This document shows positions 50,601 to 62,388 of a stretch of DNA of 64,000 bases, piece by piece. Within the stretch, counting starts at the first letter, position 1. The number at the start of each line of letters is the position of its first letter. Where the stretch lies: the NCBI GenBank assembly GCA_000231825.2, contig JH720307.1, positions 830,880 to 894,879 on the forward strand, read 5' to 3'. The DNA comes from Tetrahymena elliotti 4EA. Lineage: Eukaryota; Ciliophora; Oligohymenophorea; Hymenostomatida; Tetrahymenidae. The notes below the pieces were generated by a model, which ran no database searches, was not told where the DNA came from, and saw only the letters and a program-made list of their open reading frames with translations. Made by a program: the position numbers and the translations under genes.

Positions 50601-50764
50601 TTGCTTGTCCAATCTCGAAAAAGTTAACTTTAAATAAAATAAATTCATTTGACTGAAATATTAAATAAATCTTACTTCTGTAATAAAAATAAATTGTAAT
50701 TTTCATTAAAGTTAGAAAGATTTGCATCCCATTTTTCTAAATATTCAATGCATTAATTCTTCAT
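47625..50764 (-). CDS. Coiled-coil protein, possible VHS/GAT-like N-terminus
   Basis: TGA at 47625-47627; the first Met in frame is at 50764. Introns near 50650-50697, 50510-50560 and 50350-50410 join exons in phase. The N-terminus, MKNQCIEYLEKWDANLSNF, resembles the end of a VHS domain (vk-k-lelI--Wa), and a helical bundle follows (LQELIEKIKILTSLTAQIAS; ELTHLQRNCEQVMLVI), reminiscent of GAT. The frame stays open upstream of the Met to about 51020, with similar VHS-like residues (ISQSEFFNNFKIAKL), so an earlier exon is likely missing. A Cys pair (FCARC) precedes a long coiled coil (49600-49200), then a long Q/N/S-rich tail with several basic patches. If VHS/GAT is right, it would act in endosomal sorting; this is tentative. 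Confidence 0.7.
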
Positions 50765-50867
50765 ATCTTCTGATTTTTATAGCTTTGCTATTTTAAAATT
50801 ATTAAAAAACTCAGATTAACTAATATCAGATGTCTCAAAAAAAATAAAAATTTAAGTACAAGACTAT

Positions 50868-52430
50868 TCAACAAAAAAATAAACATTTTTTTATTCCAAA
50901 ACGATTGTATTCAGTATTTAAAGTTTTTAAACTTTCCAAATTGAACACAAATATTTATTTGTTGAATTAAATGTTTGCTTGCTTAAAGAATATTTAGCTT
51001 TATTGTGCTAAAAGATTGTTTGCTTTTTTCATGATGACAATTTTTACTAGAATAATTTAAAGCTTTTTTATAAGTTTTTAGTAGATAGAAGAGTGATAAT
51101 TAAAAAATGTTTATTTTGAAATAAATGTACCATTAGCTAGATCTTCTCTTTTTTAGTTTAGGTTGATTTCATCTCTAGGACTATGCTATTAGCTTAGTTA
51201 GATTATATCGGTAAATTAAGTATTTGAATTTGTATCTAAGAATTTATTTTCTGAAGTAATTGGGCTTATAAAATTATTAAATTACAAGCTATTTTCTAAT
51301 TTTTTGTTACTAAAATAGTAATTATTGTTGCTATTGCTATTGCTTGGTTAGTTTTAGTAAGAAAATGAATCACTTTTTTAATCACTTTATTTAATTTCTT
51401 TGAATGGAATTCGCTTAGCAGTTTATAATTCTTTTGAAAAAGTTGAGATGCTTTATGTAGAACATCTATTTGATTAAATATTTATATCACCACGATTTTA
51501 AAATACTTAACTGGAAATACTCTGCTTTAAGTTTTAAGATGTGCTTGATGAATTTGCAATATCTGAAACCATCTATGCTAAATTGCATCCAAGAGATCTT
51601 TTATTTTTATCATGATTGATAAGCATACTTTTAAACTCTTAATCACTTATTAAATGTAACTATGGTGATTATCTAGATCTCTTTTGATTATCTTTCTCTT
51701 CAAATATTGAGTAGATGTACAGTTATTTTTAAAGTAGATTTTACCCATCAAAATGAGTAAGAGATGGAAGGACGCTTAAAACTGTTTATGAGTAATTTAA
51801 TAATTTTGTAATAGGGTTTTCAGATAAATCTAAACTTTTTAGGTTAATAAATTTATTCAAGAAGTTAAAGCAGTCTTCATTTTCAATTAAATTATGTGAG
51901 AGATTAAGAATGCGAAGATTCAAATTTTTTATCAAAAGCTTAGGAAAAACTTTAATTTGGTTAAAAGAGGCATTCAGGTTTTATAAATTTGGCAACTCTG
52001 AAAGATTCTCTAAAATGGATATTTTATTATTCGAAATATTCAGAGTGGTTAACATGTAGAGTCTATCTATGTTTTATATTTTCAGAATCTAATTATGAGA
52101 CAAATCTAGCTCTTATAAGCTCTAGTAGTGGCTTATACCACTAATAACTTTTATGTTTTAGTTGTTTAATTTTAAGCTATTTAAATTAGGGTTATAATTT
52201 TCTTTATTTTCTCGAGATTTGCTGCTTTAGGTTTCATTTTATCTTTTTTATCTAAACCTTTAATTCTCCTTTTTGCTTGTAATAGGGCATTATTAAGAGC
52301 TGCTAGAGGAGTCCCTTTCTAAGTTATTGCTGTGATCATTCGAGCTGCGATATGTTTATGGATTACTTGCACATTAGCTTTATTATATATCTTCACTAAA
52401 ACTTGGAATTTTATATAAATGCATCTGCAT
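50868..52430 (-). CDS. Leucine-rich-repeat protein
   Basis: Frame of 1563 nt, 520 residues, ATG 52430 to TGA 50868-50870. After a Ser/Gln-rich leader, about six LRRs occur: LKLNNQNIKVISGI, LQELDLSHNQILKIQNI, LTTLNISNNKISILENL, LQNLNASFNQIKVFPKL, LRILNLSHNLIENEDC and LKSLDLSENPITKLLN, capped by LPSLTHFDGQ, as in SDS22-type/axonemal LRR proteins. The C-terminal half is Ser/Asn/Gln rich. The upstream frame is open without another ATG, and a possible acceptor (TTACAG) lies 52 bp upstream, so an extra 5' exon cannot be excluded. The final ~55 codons overlap the open upstream frame of the next gene, so the true C-terminus is uncertain. Confidence 0.78.
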
Positions 52431-53336
52431 AATATTACTTGCTTGCTCGATATATTTCTGATGACAACTTTTTGTGCCTGTAAAGAAAAGCAATTTTTTT
52501 ACTGTACTTTTTTGTTATTTTACTTTTTTTATGAATAAATAAAGAAAGTTTAAAAAAACACACTAAATTATCAAAACAAATCTTTTTTCAAAATTGTTTA
52601 TGTTTTATGAACGATAGATAAATTCAATTTTTAATTTTTTATTCAAAATTAATTTATCAACGATATAAAAGATTATTAATTTGTTAGATAAATCAATAGA
52701 ACCTTCATTCATTATGAATTTATTCATTTCTTTCATACATAATTCTTGTAGATTTAACATTTATTTTGTGTATGTTATTCAACACTGTTATTTATTATTT
52801 TGAATTTAAATTTTTTAAATTTCAACTACAATAAAAATAAATTCTATTTTTAAATTATTAAATTAATATTTTTCATTAAATAAATATTTTATGAAATCTA
52901 AAAATAGTTAAAATTATTTATCATCAATAATTTAAAATTTAAAAAATATGTATGTCTATTTTAATATAAAATTGACTATTCTATATCAAGTAACTTGCAT
53001 CAGTAAGTACCAGCTGTTTTTAATTGCAGATATCTATATTATTCAATATTTGTGAGAAGAAAAAAATCTATCAAGTATCTTTTCTATTTATCTGAAATAG
53101 TTTTTAAAAGTTATAAATACTTTAAATAAACTGATATTTAATTAACAACCCTCACACCAAGTAAAAATTTTATTATCAATAAAAATTAGATGAAAATAAT
53201 TGATCCATTAAACATTTAACTTTAATAATATAATTAATGTTTTGTTGAAAAACGAATATTTGATATTATTATTATTATTATTATCATTAGAATGCCATTC
53301 ATACTGTTAATTGCTAAAAATAAAAATTTAATCTTC
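52431..53336. other. Intergenic spacer
   Basis: About 0.9 kb of A+T-rich spacer, with a (TTA)n run at 53265-53283. No coding frame is evident. Confidence 0.5.
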
Positions 53337-53616
53337 TCATTTAATGATTGTGTCTTAAATATTTTAATTTTTCTTCACTTTAAAATCATATTGATTTATA
53401 ATTTTACTTTTTGCATTCTAAACAAAATTATTAAAGCAAATCTAATCATATTTAATCCTTATTTATTTATGGGCTTACTTTCTAGCACTTTAATAAATGC
53501 AAGAGTTTCTTTTACCCTTTGTCCAATTTTTTGTTCTTTTAAAATAAGTTCTAGATTGATGAATCATTTTTAATAATACTTTCAATCCAAATTGATAAAT
53601 AATCTAAGGCACACAT
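53337..53616 (-). CDS. Small spliced gene, unknown 72-residue protein
   Basis: Exon 1 at 53616-53479 starts MCALDYLSIWIESIIKNDSS; a 61-bp intron with GTAAGC donor and TTGTTTAG acceptor leads to exon 2 at 53417-53337, ending DTIIK and TGA. Both exons are whole codons in length. The product is basic and probably helical. The plus-strand open frame covering the same DNA is hydrophobic and looks like its shadow. I recognise no family, and the short length makes it uncertain. Confidence 0.35.
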
Positions 53617-53776
53617 TATTTCATAAATAATTAAAAATTATACATAAGCAAAAGATTGAAGAAATAATAGTAGCTATATCCTTTAAAAACTTGCAAAGTT
53701 AATTTGATTCTAAATTCTATCTCGTATTAAATAATACTTCAAACTATATTTTATATTCAAAAACTAAACTATTTAA

Positions 53777-55955
53777 ATGGGAATTCATCACTTAGCTATC
53801 CCTAACTGGTCTGGATAGGGAGAATATAGGTTAGCATTCTATGAGGGATAGTTATACGGATTAGAAAATACAATATTTTTCTTATTTTTTATATTAATTG
53901 TTATATACATGATTAAAAGACTATTTATTGGAGATAAAATGAAGCCTTCAATTTCGCGAGAAAGCTTTAATCGTTTAGTGGAGTGCTAAAGAATATTACC
54001 AACAAGAATAAATTAAACTTCACCTTTTAATGATGAAGAATAAAATAAATAGAGTGACGATTTAACTGATGAACGATCAAGTGATTCAAATGGAAATGAA
54101 TTCTTATATAAAAGAGATCTAGTTATTAAGAAATATTCATTTTGCTAAAAACTTTTTAACTTTTTTATTTTGCTTTTTATGTGGTCTCTTGGAACTTGTA
54201 TAGCTTATTTATTTAGTTTATCAAGCGGATTTGGTTAAGTAGAGTTAGGTTCCTCAATTATATGCTGTTTAATGATGTTTACCATTATCCTTTATTTAAC
54301 GTACTAAATTGGAGTTAAATCTTACTTTTTATTTATATTTTCTTTATTAGCTATTGCAATATCTGTCTTTCCTCTTGTTTTCTTTTAAGATATATGCGTT
54401 TGTTCTAATAAAGATTCTGGCTACTTGATTAATGATAATATGTACCTCTCTACTAGTTTTACTAGAAAAATCACATTTAAAAAATCTTGTCCAGAAGAAG
54501 AGCTCTGCCATTTATATGCAACTCTCCCTGAAAATTCTGATAACTCTGTTTATATAAATATTCATACAGGAATTGAAATTAAATCAATCTCAATTATATT
54601 ATAAGATCTTGAAGTTAAATCAGAACCTATAGCGTAAACTGGTTAAATGAATTCAAGTATTGAGCTAGATAATAATGGTGAAAGAAATACATTTACTAAT
54701 CTATTTCAAAATTTATAATCGAATAGGCTTTACCTAATTAAAGTAATTAATTAAGATAATGAAAGTGTATTAAAAGTAACTAAATATAAGACCCTTCCTA
54801 CAAAGGAGTAAATGTAAACATAATCACCTCAAATTAATATTGCTTTTGGGGGAGATTGGAGTAATCAAAAATACATAAATCTTTTAAATCTTAGACTAGT
54901 AGATTCTCAACCAGATGTAATCTTATTTGGTGGAAATATTGCTCAAGATAATGGTATGAAGAACTGCTATCACTAGTGGGACATCTTTTTAAATAACTTT
55001 GAATCTTAAATTTTTTAAGCTCTTGATAGGGTTGTTCCTTTCATATTTTCTATAGGAAACAGAGATGTTGGCATGAATTCCCTTAAAAATTACAATGTAA
55101 CTACATAAGATGAATCAGGACCTTTGATTTTCTCTTGGTTTCCCTAAAACACCATAAATAATTCTATTCCTCCTATAAGTTCTAGACCCTCATATCATTT
55201 TCATCTGATAGGAAACATGATAATATTTGCTTTAGATAGTAATAATTTAATTAAATTTTCCTTACTCAATTAAATTTTAAAATGCTTTGAAATGTTTTCT
55301 CTTGCCTAAATTTAAAAAACATTTTTTCAGTAAAATGTTTAATCAAAAAAATATTTTTGAGCTTCAAAAAATATTATACACTAAAAACAAAACAAATTAT
55401 ACAAAATTTTTATCAAGAATAAGTTAAGTTTAATTTTTACATATAGGTGGTTACATAATGAATTATGATGGCACATAACTAGAGTGGATGTAAGATGTAG
55501 CTTAAAAATATAAAGATTATTATAAGATAGCTCTTTATCATTATCCGATTTATCCAGCTTGTACCTTTTAAGACAAATAATGGGATTCACCAAACAGCTC
55601 TGCTGTTGGAGAAAATAATTGGACACCAGTTTTTGATAAATTCAATTTCGTCGCTGCTATCGAAAACCATACTAAATAATTTAAAAGAACATTTCCTATA
55701 AAAAACAGGACTAAAGTTTAGGGAGGAACAGTCTATTTTGGAGATGGAAATTGGGGTTCAGTTTCTGAGGACTGTTTTAGATCATCAACTAACTAATAAA
55801 TATTTGAAAAATTGATAACTACTGGTATTTAGCATTTTTGGTTAGCAAAAGTATCTCATGATAAAATAATATATGATGCTCTTTCAAAAGACCCAAGATA
55901 TTATCTTGATAAAGACTATGTTTAAAATTTACCTCAATACAATATTTAAATATGA
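53777..55955 (+). CDS. Membrane-anchored metallophosphatase-like protein
   Basis: Two exons (53777-55238 and 55447-55955), 656 residues. Three or four membrane segments precede residue ~220. A calcineurin-like phosphoesterase region follows from about 350, arranged as in purple acid phosphatases: AFGGDWSN, LFGGNIAQDNG, FSIGNRDVG, FALDSGY, YKIALYHYPIYPAC and AAIENHTKQFKRT. The family expects GDxG, GDxxY, GNHE, a lone His, and GHxHxYxR. Here the Asp of block 2 is Asn, and the last motif keeps one His while the second is Lys, so not all metal ligands are kept. It may be catalytically weak or inactive. The intron was placed so that LDSG is restored, a strongly conserved feature. It is presumably anchored in an internal or surface membrane. 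Confidence 0.82.
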
Positions 55956-56646
55956 ATTATGAAATATAATATTTCTAGTAAGATTATAATAAAAAAAGTT
56001 TTAGTTAAAAAGGAATCTACAAATTAACAAATAAACCATCAATCAATAAATCAACCAAATATGTAAATAGATTTTTCTCTTGAATTTATAAAAACAAGAT
56101 TTCTATTCAAATAAAAAATTAAAATTTAACAAAAATAAAATAAGTTTTATCTCAGTCTATTAAATTATTTATTCAAATATTCTTTCCATCTTGTAAATCA
56201 TCTTGTAAGTTAAACGAATTTTCATTTTTTAGTGATGAAAACATTTATTTTATTTCTTTTAAATTTTATTAAATAAAATTTTTATAATTTCCTACTTTTC
56301 GTCAGTTAAAAAATTATTTTTTTAAGTGAATCTTCTTTAAAAAAATAAAAAATATTTATGCAAGTTAAAATTAATTTAGTTCATATTAATAAATAAAATC
56401 AAATTTTATCTTTAAACTTTTGTTTTGATTAAAAATTTTTAAAATAAAAAGTATTAAATATCCTAAAATCTTATTTTCTTTAAAAAATAAAAATTGAAAA
56501 GAAGAATAATGGTGAATGAATGTAATAGTTAAATAGCCAAAATTTAAAATACAAAATATTTGTTATATATAATAAATAAAGAAAAGTAAATAATATCTTA
56601 CTTACTCACAATATACAATAATAAATTAGATTTTAAAATAACTAAA
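55956..56646. other. Intergenic spacer (convergent ends)
   Basis: A+T-rich region between the metallophosphatase-like gene and a coiled-coil gene. No feature is seen. Confidence 0.5.
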
Positions 56647-59600
56647 TCAGAGCAAATCTATTAAGTTGTTAGCAGTAGCAGATGTTGTGTTATTATTATC
56701 GTTTGATGAAGATGTAGCAGAGCTTATTTTAAGCTTGTCTATTTGAGATTTATATTCATTTATTTCTGTCTAGTATTTTTTAATCTTTTATTCTTTTTCT
56801 TCTACTTTAATAGCTGTATCCTTAGCTCTTTTTTCTAATTAATTATTCTAAAAAAATCATTTAAAAAATATGTAAAAATTATAAAATATTTAATTACTTG
56901 GTAAAGCAATGAAATTAGTTTTTCTCTGCTTTTTTCGAAAATAGTTAATGCTTTTTTATCATTTTCATTGTTTAACTTTCCATCTTATAAAAGTTTTTCA
57001 ATTGGTGCTACATTATTAGTAACTTCTTTTAAGAATTTCTCCATATTAACTTAATCTTGTATTCTAGTTTTACTTTGAGCTATTTCTGTTTATATAATAT
57101 TTTTTTAATAGAAGACTGTGCCTTTATCTTAATCAACTAAGTTCAAAACATATTCTAAAGAATTACTATTCTCATTTTCATTCTTCATTTATTTCTATAG
57201 ATGTTCTTTGATTTCATCTAAAATTTTAATCTTAGTTGATAAAATCTCTTCAACCTTTGTTTTATTGAAGTTAACACTCCTTAAATTATTATTTTACTCA
57301 TCAATAGCACTATGCAAGGATTTAATTTACTCACTCTAATCATAAATTTTATCACTCATTTCCTTTCAAAATAAAATATTTCTATTTCATATTTACAATA
57401 AATAAACTTACTTTTATTTGTGTTTAATTGCTAAGTATAGAATGAATATCTACAGATTTATTAATTTTATTTATATAATCATCAACAACTCTTATAAGAT
57501 CCTATTATCTAAAAAAAATAATGATGAAGAGGTAATTTTTAATAATAAATATTTATACTTGAACTACTCTAAAATGAATGAATCCTTGAAATTAAAATCA
57601 TTTAAGAAATTAAAGAATAAATCTTTTATTTCAATCAATGTAATTCTCAAGGCATCTAAGCTTGTATTTAAAGTTAAATTCTCATTAATTAAAGCATTTG
57701 GTGAGATCAACTAGAATTTGTAAGTTACACTTTATCTATTATGAGATAAATATTCCTGATCTCCTTTCTATTAGTTTTATTCCTTTGAAATTGCTATTAT
57801 TTATTCAATGATTTCATTCTCTTGTGAACTCTTTTTCTTTAACAGACTAAACAAAGCATTTAGCTTAGTAAACATCTTACTACTAATTTGAGTGAGCTCA
57901 TCCTTTGAATTCTATTTATTTTTATAGTTATCTCTAAGATACGAAAATTACTAAGCATCATTTATATTGAAGACAACAAGAGACTATAGAGTTTATATAT
58001 AATAATTTTGTATGAGCTCAATATCTTTAATACTTGCTATTAATTCTTAGTAAGTTTGTAAAAGCTAAGAAGGAATTGTATTAAAAAGGGTCATTTCTTC
58101 ATTTAAGTACAATTACATGTCACTTAAAAATACAGTAACTAAATTCTTAGAATCCTCTAATTTCTCAAGCAGCAAAATTTTCAAATTATCTTATTTTTCT
58201 ATGAGCTCTATCTGTTCTATTGTTTAGTTTTATTGTTTGGCAGTAGAGATTTAGTACTCTAAAGAAATTATTTTATCAATGCAAGCAAAAATGTTATTTA
58301 ATCCATCCCTTATTCCATTTATCTTAAAATTAAAAATAGAAGCACAGTCTTTATATTTAGAGAATTAGTTCTAAGGAGTATTCACATTATTGCTACCACT
58401 TTCGATATTAGATAAGAGTGTATTTATTTTTTACTCAAAAATAGTAAACACATTTCCATATTATTTCTTAATGCTATCTCTTTAGGCATTGAACATTTTG
58501 AAAACCTCTCTTTCTTTTTCCTTTATAAATTTTTGAAAATTTTAAAAAGATAATTTAATAAATTGTATTTCAAAATAAAAGCTTCTTTATTGCTTCAATT
58601 AAAATTATATTGTAAATAGTTTACTTTAAGAGTAATCTGTTGCTAAGGTTTATCATTTTCAATATTGATAAGGATATCATAATTCTTGCTTTGCTTTTTA
58701 AATGAAGGAATTTTGATATCTAAAAGTTCTTTTTAGATTCCAATAACTTTGTTAAGTGAATTTGTATCAGAAGAGTATTAGACCTTTAAATTTTACAAAT
58801 CTTTGATTGCATTTTCTAACTCCTTTTCAATTATTTTTTTAGCATTATGAAGCCCATCAATAGATTTTTTATAATCTACTTCTTTTTACTCTTACTTTTT
58901 GATTTGTTGTATTTGCTACTCACTAACTTATTTATACTACTCTATAGACACATTCAGCTACTCTATTTTGCTATTCAACTCTTTCTTCAACTCATATAAA
59001 TGCTCATGTAGTCTTTCTTAATATATTTTGATAAATAAAATTGCAAAATTAGATTATTGTTTAATATTAAAAAATCCAGCTTTTAAAAATCTCAATAAAT
59101 TGATATATTGTATTAATTACCAGTTTCTTCTGTTTTAATTTGTAACTCTTCTTCGCATTGCTAAAGCTGATTTTAGAGATGTTCCATCATTTATTTTTAC
59201 TTTCCATTAAAAATACCACCAAAAATACCACCAGCATTGCTTTTCTATCAAATTTTTAGAAGATAAAATTAGATACTTAGCAATTAGATTAATTAATTTT
59301 TAATAAAATTATTTACTTTTTAATTAACTTAGACTAATAACTCATCCACCTTGCGTTGGAGAGCTTCATTTTTATATTCTAATTACTCAACTTGAACATT
59401 TTAACGCTAGATAGATTCTGATAGCTAAATAATAGTTTATTCTGATTCTTAAAACTTTTATTACTCTTCTTGTAATAGTTATTAGTCTTCCTACCTTAGC
59501 ATTTTTTCCTATTTTAAAAAATTATTTCAAGTTATATTTAAATTTTGTTACATCTTATTTATTATTTAATTACCTATTCTAATTGCAATTTAAGATTGGT

Positions 59601-59687
59601 AATCAGATTTTTTACAGATTGAACTTTATCTTCATTTGTATTTTGCTATAAATTATTTGAACTGTTTCCTAAGCTTTCATTGCTCAT
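56647..59687 (-). CDS. Coiled-coil protein
   Basis: ATG 59687 (MSNESLGNSSNNLQQNTNED), TGA 56647-56649, with at least six short introns (for example near 59510-59580, 59280-59330, 59030-59120, 58550-58625, 57340-57420 and 56850-56895). Nearly the entire product is predicted alpha-helical and rich in Glu, Lys, Gln, Leu and Ile with heptad spacing. A short Gly/Phe motif, GGIFGGIFNGK, interrupts the coil near the N-terminus; it comes from a 12-bp duplication. The C-terminus is Ser/Thr/Asn rich (SSATSSSNDNNN) and ends in NNLIDLL. There is no enzyme motif. A structural or tethering role (Golgi, basal body or cilium) is possible but not shown. Exact exon limits are approximate. Confidence 0.68.
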
Positions 59688-60453
59688 TTTAACCTAAATT
59701 ATATTCTTTTGCTTACAATTTTAGTTTGCTATTTGAACCTTTTTTAAATATTTTAAAGATTAAATATTAAATCACCGCTTTTTTTAATTTACGTTATTCA
59801 ATTTTTTTTTTGTTTTTTGATCTATATTTTTCTGGTTAACTCTTGAATTAAATTTCGTTTTACAATGGCGAAGGGCTCAGTATTAAATCTAAATAGTTAG
59901 CATATATCTTTTTAATATCTTTACAATACAGAAAAAGTAATAAAATTTGAATACAAATTTTTTGATAGATTGTAATTAATAAAAGATGTTTATTTTAAAA
60001 TACCTAAATATAAATTCAAAGTAGAAATAAATGAATGAAAATAAAACTATTAAATTTTTTTATGGCATAAATAAGTATTAAATAAAGGTATTGATTTCTA
60101 AAATAAAATTTAGATCAAAATAAAAATTCTTTACTGTTTTCATGATATTGTTAAAATCTTTTTTAAATTTTGAAAGAATCAATCATGAATTAATAAATTA
60201 TAAATTGGTTTATAAGTTTTCTTGCTTAATTATTGATAACCAATAGTCATTAAAAATCATATGACTAATTAAATATAAAATTTAAATTAATTTGTTTTAT
60301 ATTTATAAACATAAAGAAGGTTTCATTAATTTTGCTAACTAATTAGCTTAGAATGCTTAATTAGAAAGAATACACACAAACTCTATTTTACAAAAAAGTA
60401 TATATATGTTTATAAATTAAGTAAGTTTTTTTGTATAGATTTTATTTGATTAA
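59688..60453. other. Intergenic spacer
   Basis: A+T-rich region containing the promoter of the coiled-coil gene and the 3' UTR of histone H2A. No other feature is visible. Confidence 0.5.
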
Positions 60454-60855
60454 TCAATGTTCAGCTTCAGTGGACTTCTTTGTCTTAGAAGGAAGAAGCA
60501 TGGGGTTGATGTTGGGTAAGACACCACCATCAGCAATAGTAGTGTTAGCCATGAGTTTATTTAATTCTTCATCATTTCTGATAGCCAATAAAATATGTCT
60601 GGGGACGATTCTGGTCTTCTTGTTGTCCTTAGCAGCGTTACCAGCCAATTCGAGAACTTCAGCAGCCAAATATTCTAAGACGGCGGCTAAGTAAACGGGG
60701 GCACCAGTACCGATTCTTTCACTGTATCTACCGTTCTTCAAGAATCTGGAAATTCTACCAACGGGGAATTAAAGACCAGCTCTGGCGGATCTAGAAACTT
60801 GCTTGGATGAAGCGGTTTTACCTTTAGCTTTACCTCCCTTACCAGTTGTGCTCAT
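60454..60855 (-). CDS. HTA2: Histone H2A (major type, no SQ tail)
   Basis: Intronless frame of 402 nt, 133 residues, from ATG 60855 to TGA 60454-60456. It begins [20 protein letters not shown], has the complete H2A fold ([56 protein letters not shown]) and ends KKSTEAEH. The conserved Gln in RAGLQF is TAA, which proves the nuclear code. The C-terminus lacks the SQ-E/D-hydrophobic motif of H2A.X. In Tetrahymena the two major H2A genes differ in this respect, and the SQ-less form is HTA2; the symbol rests on that memory. G+C content and codon choice are clearly higher than in neighbours, as expected for a strongly expressed gene. Confidence 0.97.
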
Positions 60856-60981
60856 TATTGTTAGATAATATCTCTTTTTTTATTAATTGTTAATTTTTAT
60901 TTATTTTTGAATTATATTATTTTGAAGAATCCTTTTCTTATATTTCAATTCCCTCAAAAATCCGATTTTTAATCAAATTAT

Positions 60982-61057
60982 CCAATCAGATCACAGATCT
61001 TTCTTAGATCGAATTTTTGAATAAAATCTATTTTCCCCAAAAGCAAACCAATCAGAT
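60982..61057. promoter_or_regulatory. Paired CCAAT elements upstream of histone H2A
   Basis: The decamer CCAATCAGAT occurs at 60982-60991 and again at 61048-61057, 127 and 193 bp upstream of the H2A start. The first copy is embedded in TATCCAATCAGA, a motif I recall being reported upstream of Tetrahymena histone genes. They probably drive S-phase histone transcription. Confidence 0.65.
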
Positions 61058-62388
61058 TACTTCTTTATCCAACTTGTTTAGCTCATTTATATAGCTTAAT
61101 GTTATATCCATCTAAGAAAGACATTATATAAAATACTACAGCTACCCGCTTTACAAATTTTACAGTACCTAACCCCCTCATGTAATTTTTTTACCATTTA
61201 TATTTAAAATGCCTGAAATAGTATATTGTTTGATTTTATTTAATTTTGATTGATTTTGAATGTAAATAAACTGAAAGCAACAAAAATTCATAGAAATAAA
61301 TAGAATAAATAGATTTGTTTGTATCGAGATATAATACTTAAATGAAAAAAAAATAATTTAATTGCATAAATTCTGTTTAAAAAATATTTTTAAAAACTTC
61401 ATTTTTAACTTTTTCTTGTTTGACTAATTTTTGTTAGAAATTTCATTTAAAATTAAAATATTAACATTAACTTCTTTATGAACAAAATCAAAGAAATATT
61501 TTCCCACTCTTTGAGCCTCTCTAAAATGAATTGAAATAATAGATATTGATTGATATGTAAATATATAAGTGCAATTAAAACACTAATTATATTTGATGTC
61601 TATTACTTTTTATTTGTGCTTCAAAAGCAAATTATTAGAATCATTTTTCTTCTTTGTTTACTTTTGCTTAAAATATTATAGTTTTATTAAATTTATGAAT
61701 ATAAAATAATCAAATATTTATTCTTTAAAAAATATATCAAATATTTTTTGTAATTATTTAGATTTAAAAGTAAGTTTTATTTAAATGAGCTTGTTTTGTG
61801 GTCATATTATCTCTCAATAACATTTGAAAAATCAAATAAATATTTTATTAAAAAAATTATTAAATTTTAAAGAACTCTTATTGTTTTTATTTCATTTTTA
61901 TATTTTCATAAAATTAAGAAAATTCAAATGTTTTATTTTTATTGATTTTGTTCATTCTCTTTAAATAGATTTTCTAAAATTAAAATATCATTTTTTATTA
62001 AATCACTAAAATTACAATTAACCAGATCTCTGAAATTATGATAAATAATTGAAAAAGTCTTTGCATTTGACTGAATATTTATTACTTTAAAATAAATTAT
62101 AAAAGTTTATTATTTTAAATGATTAATTCAATAATTTTTAGATTAAAAAATTTTTTTACTAAAAAAGAATATTTTTTTAATTATATTTTTATTACATTTT
62201 TCTATTTTAATGAGTTTTACATTAGATTGTTTTATGAAAAAATAATTGCTATGCAATTGTAAATTCTAAGTGTTTTTTGATAATATCTGCCTTATTAGTG
62301 TTACCATCTAAGAATTAATTTATATTTATTTTGAACACAAGATCGTAATATAGAAGAAGAAGTATTAAATTTTTTTTTTCCTTTGGTA
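61058..62388. other. Intergenic region
   Basis: About 1.3 kb between the histone promoter and the transporter gene. A more G+C-rich patch (ACCCGCTTTAC..CCTAACCCCC, about 61145-61178) lies upstream of the histone elements; the rest is A+T rich with no coding frame. Confidence 0.5.

Noticed and set aside
53292..53573. Plus-strand hydrophobic 93-residue frame
   Set aside because: The minus strand of the same DNA offers a spliced frame with better codon character; the plus-strand product looks like A+T-rich noise.
60431..60694. Plus-strand frame antisense to histone H2A
   Set aside because: It is the exact complement of the histone gene.
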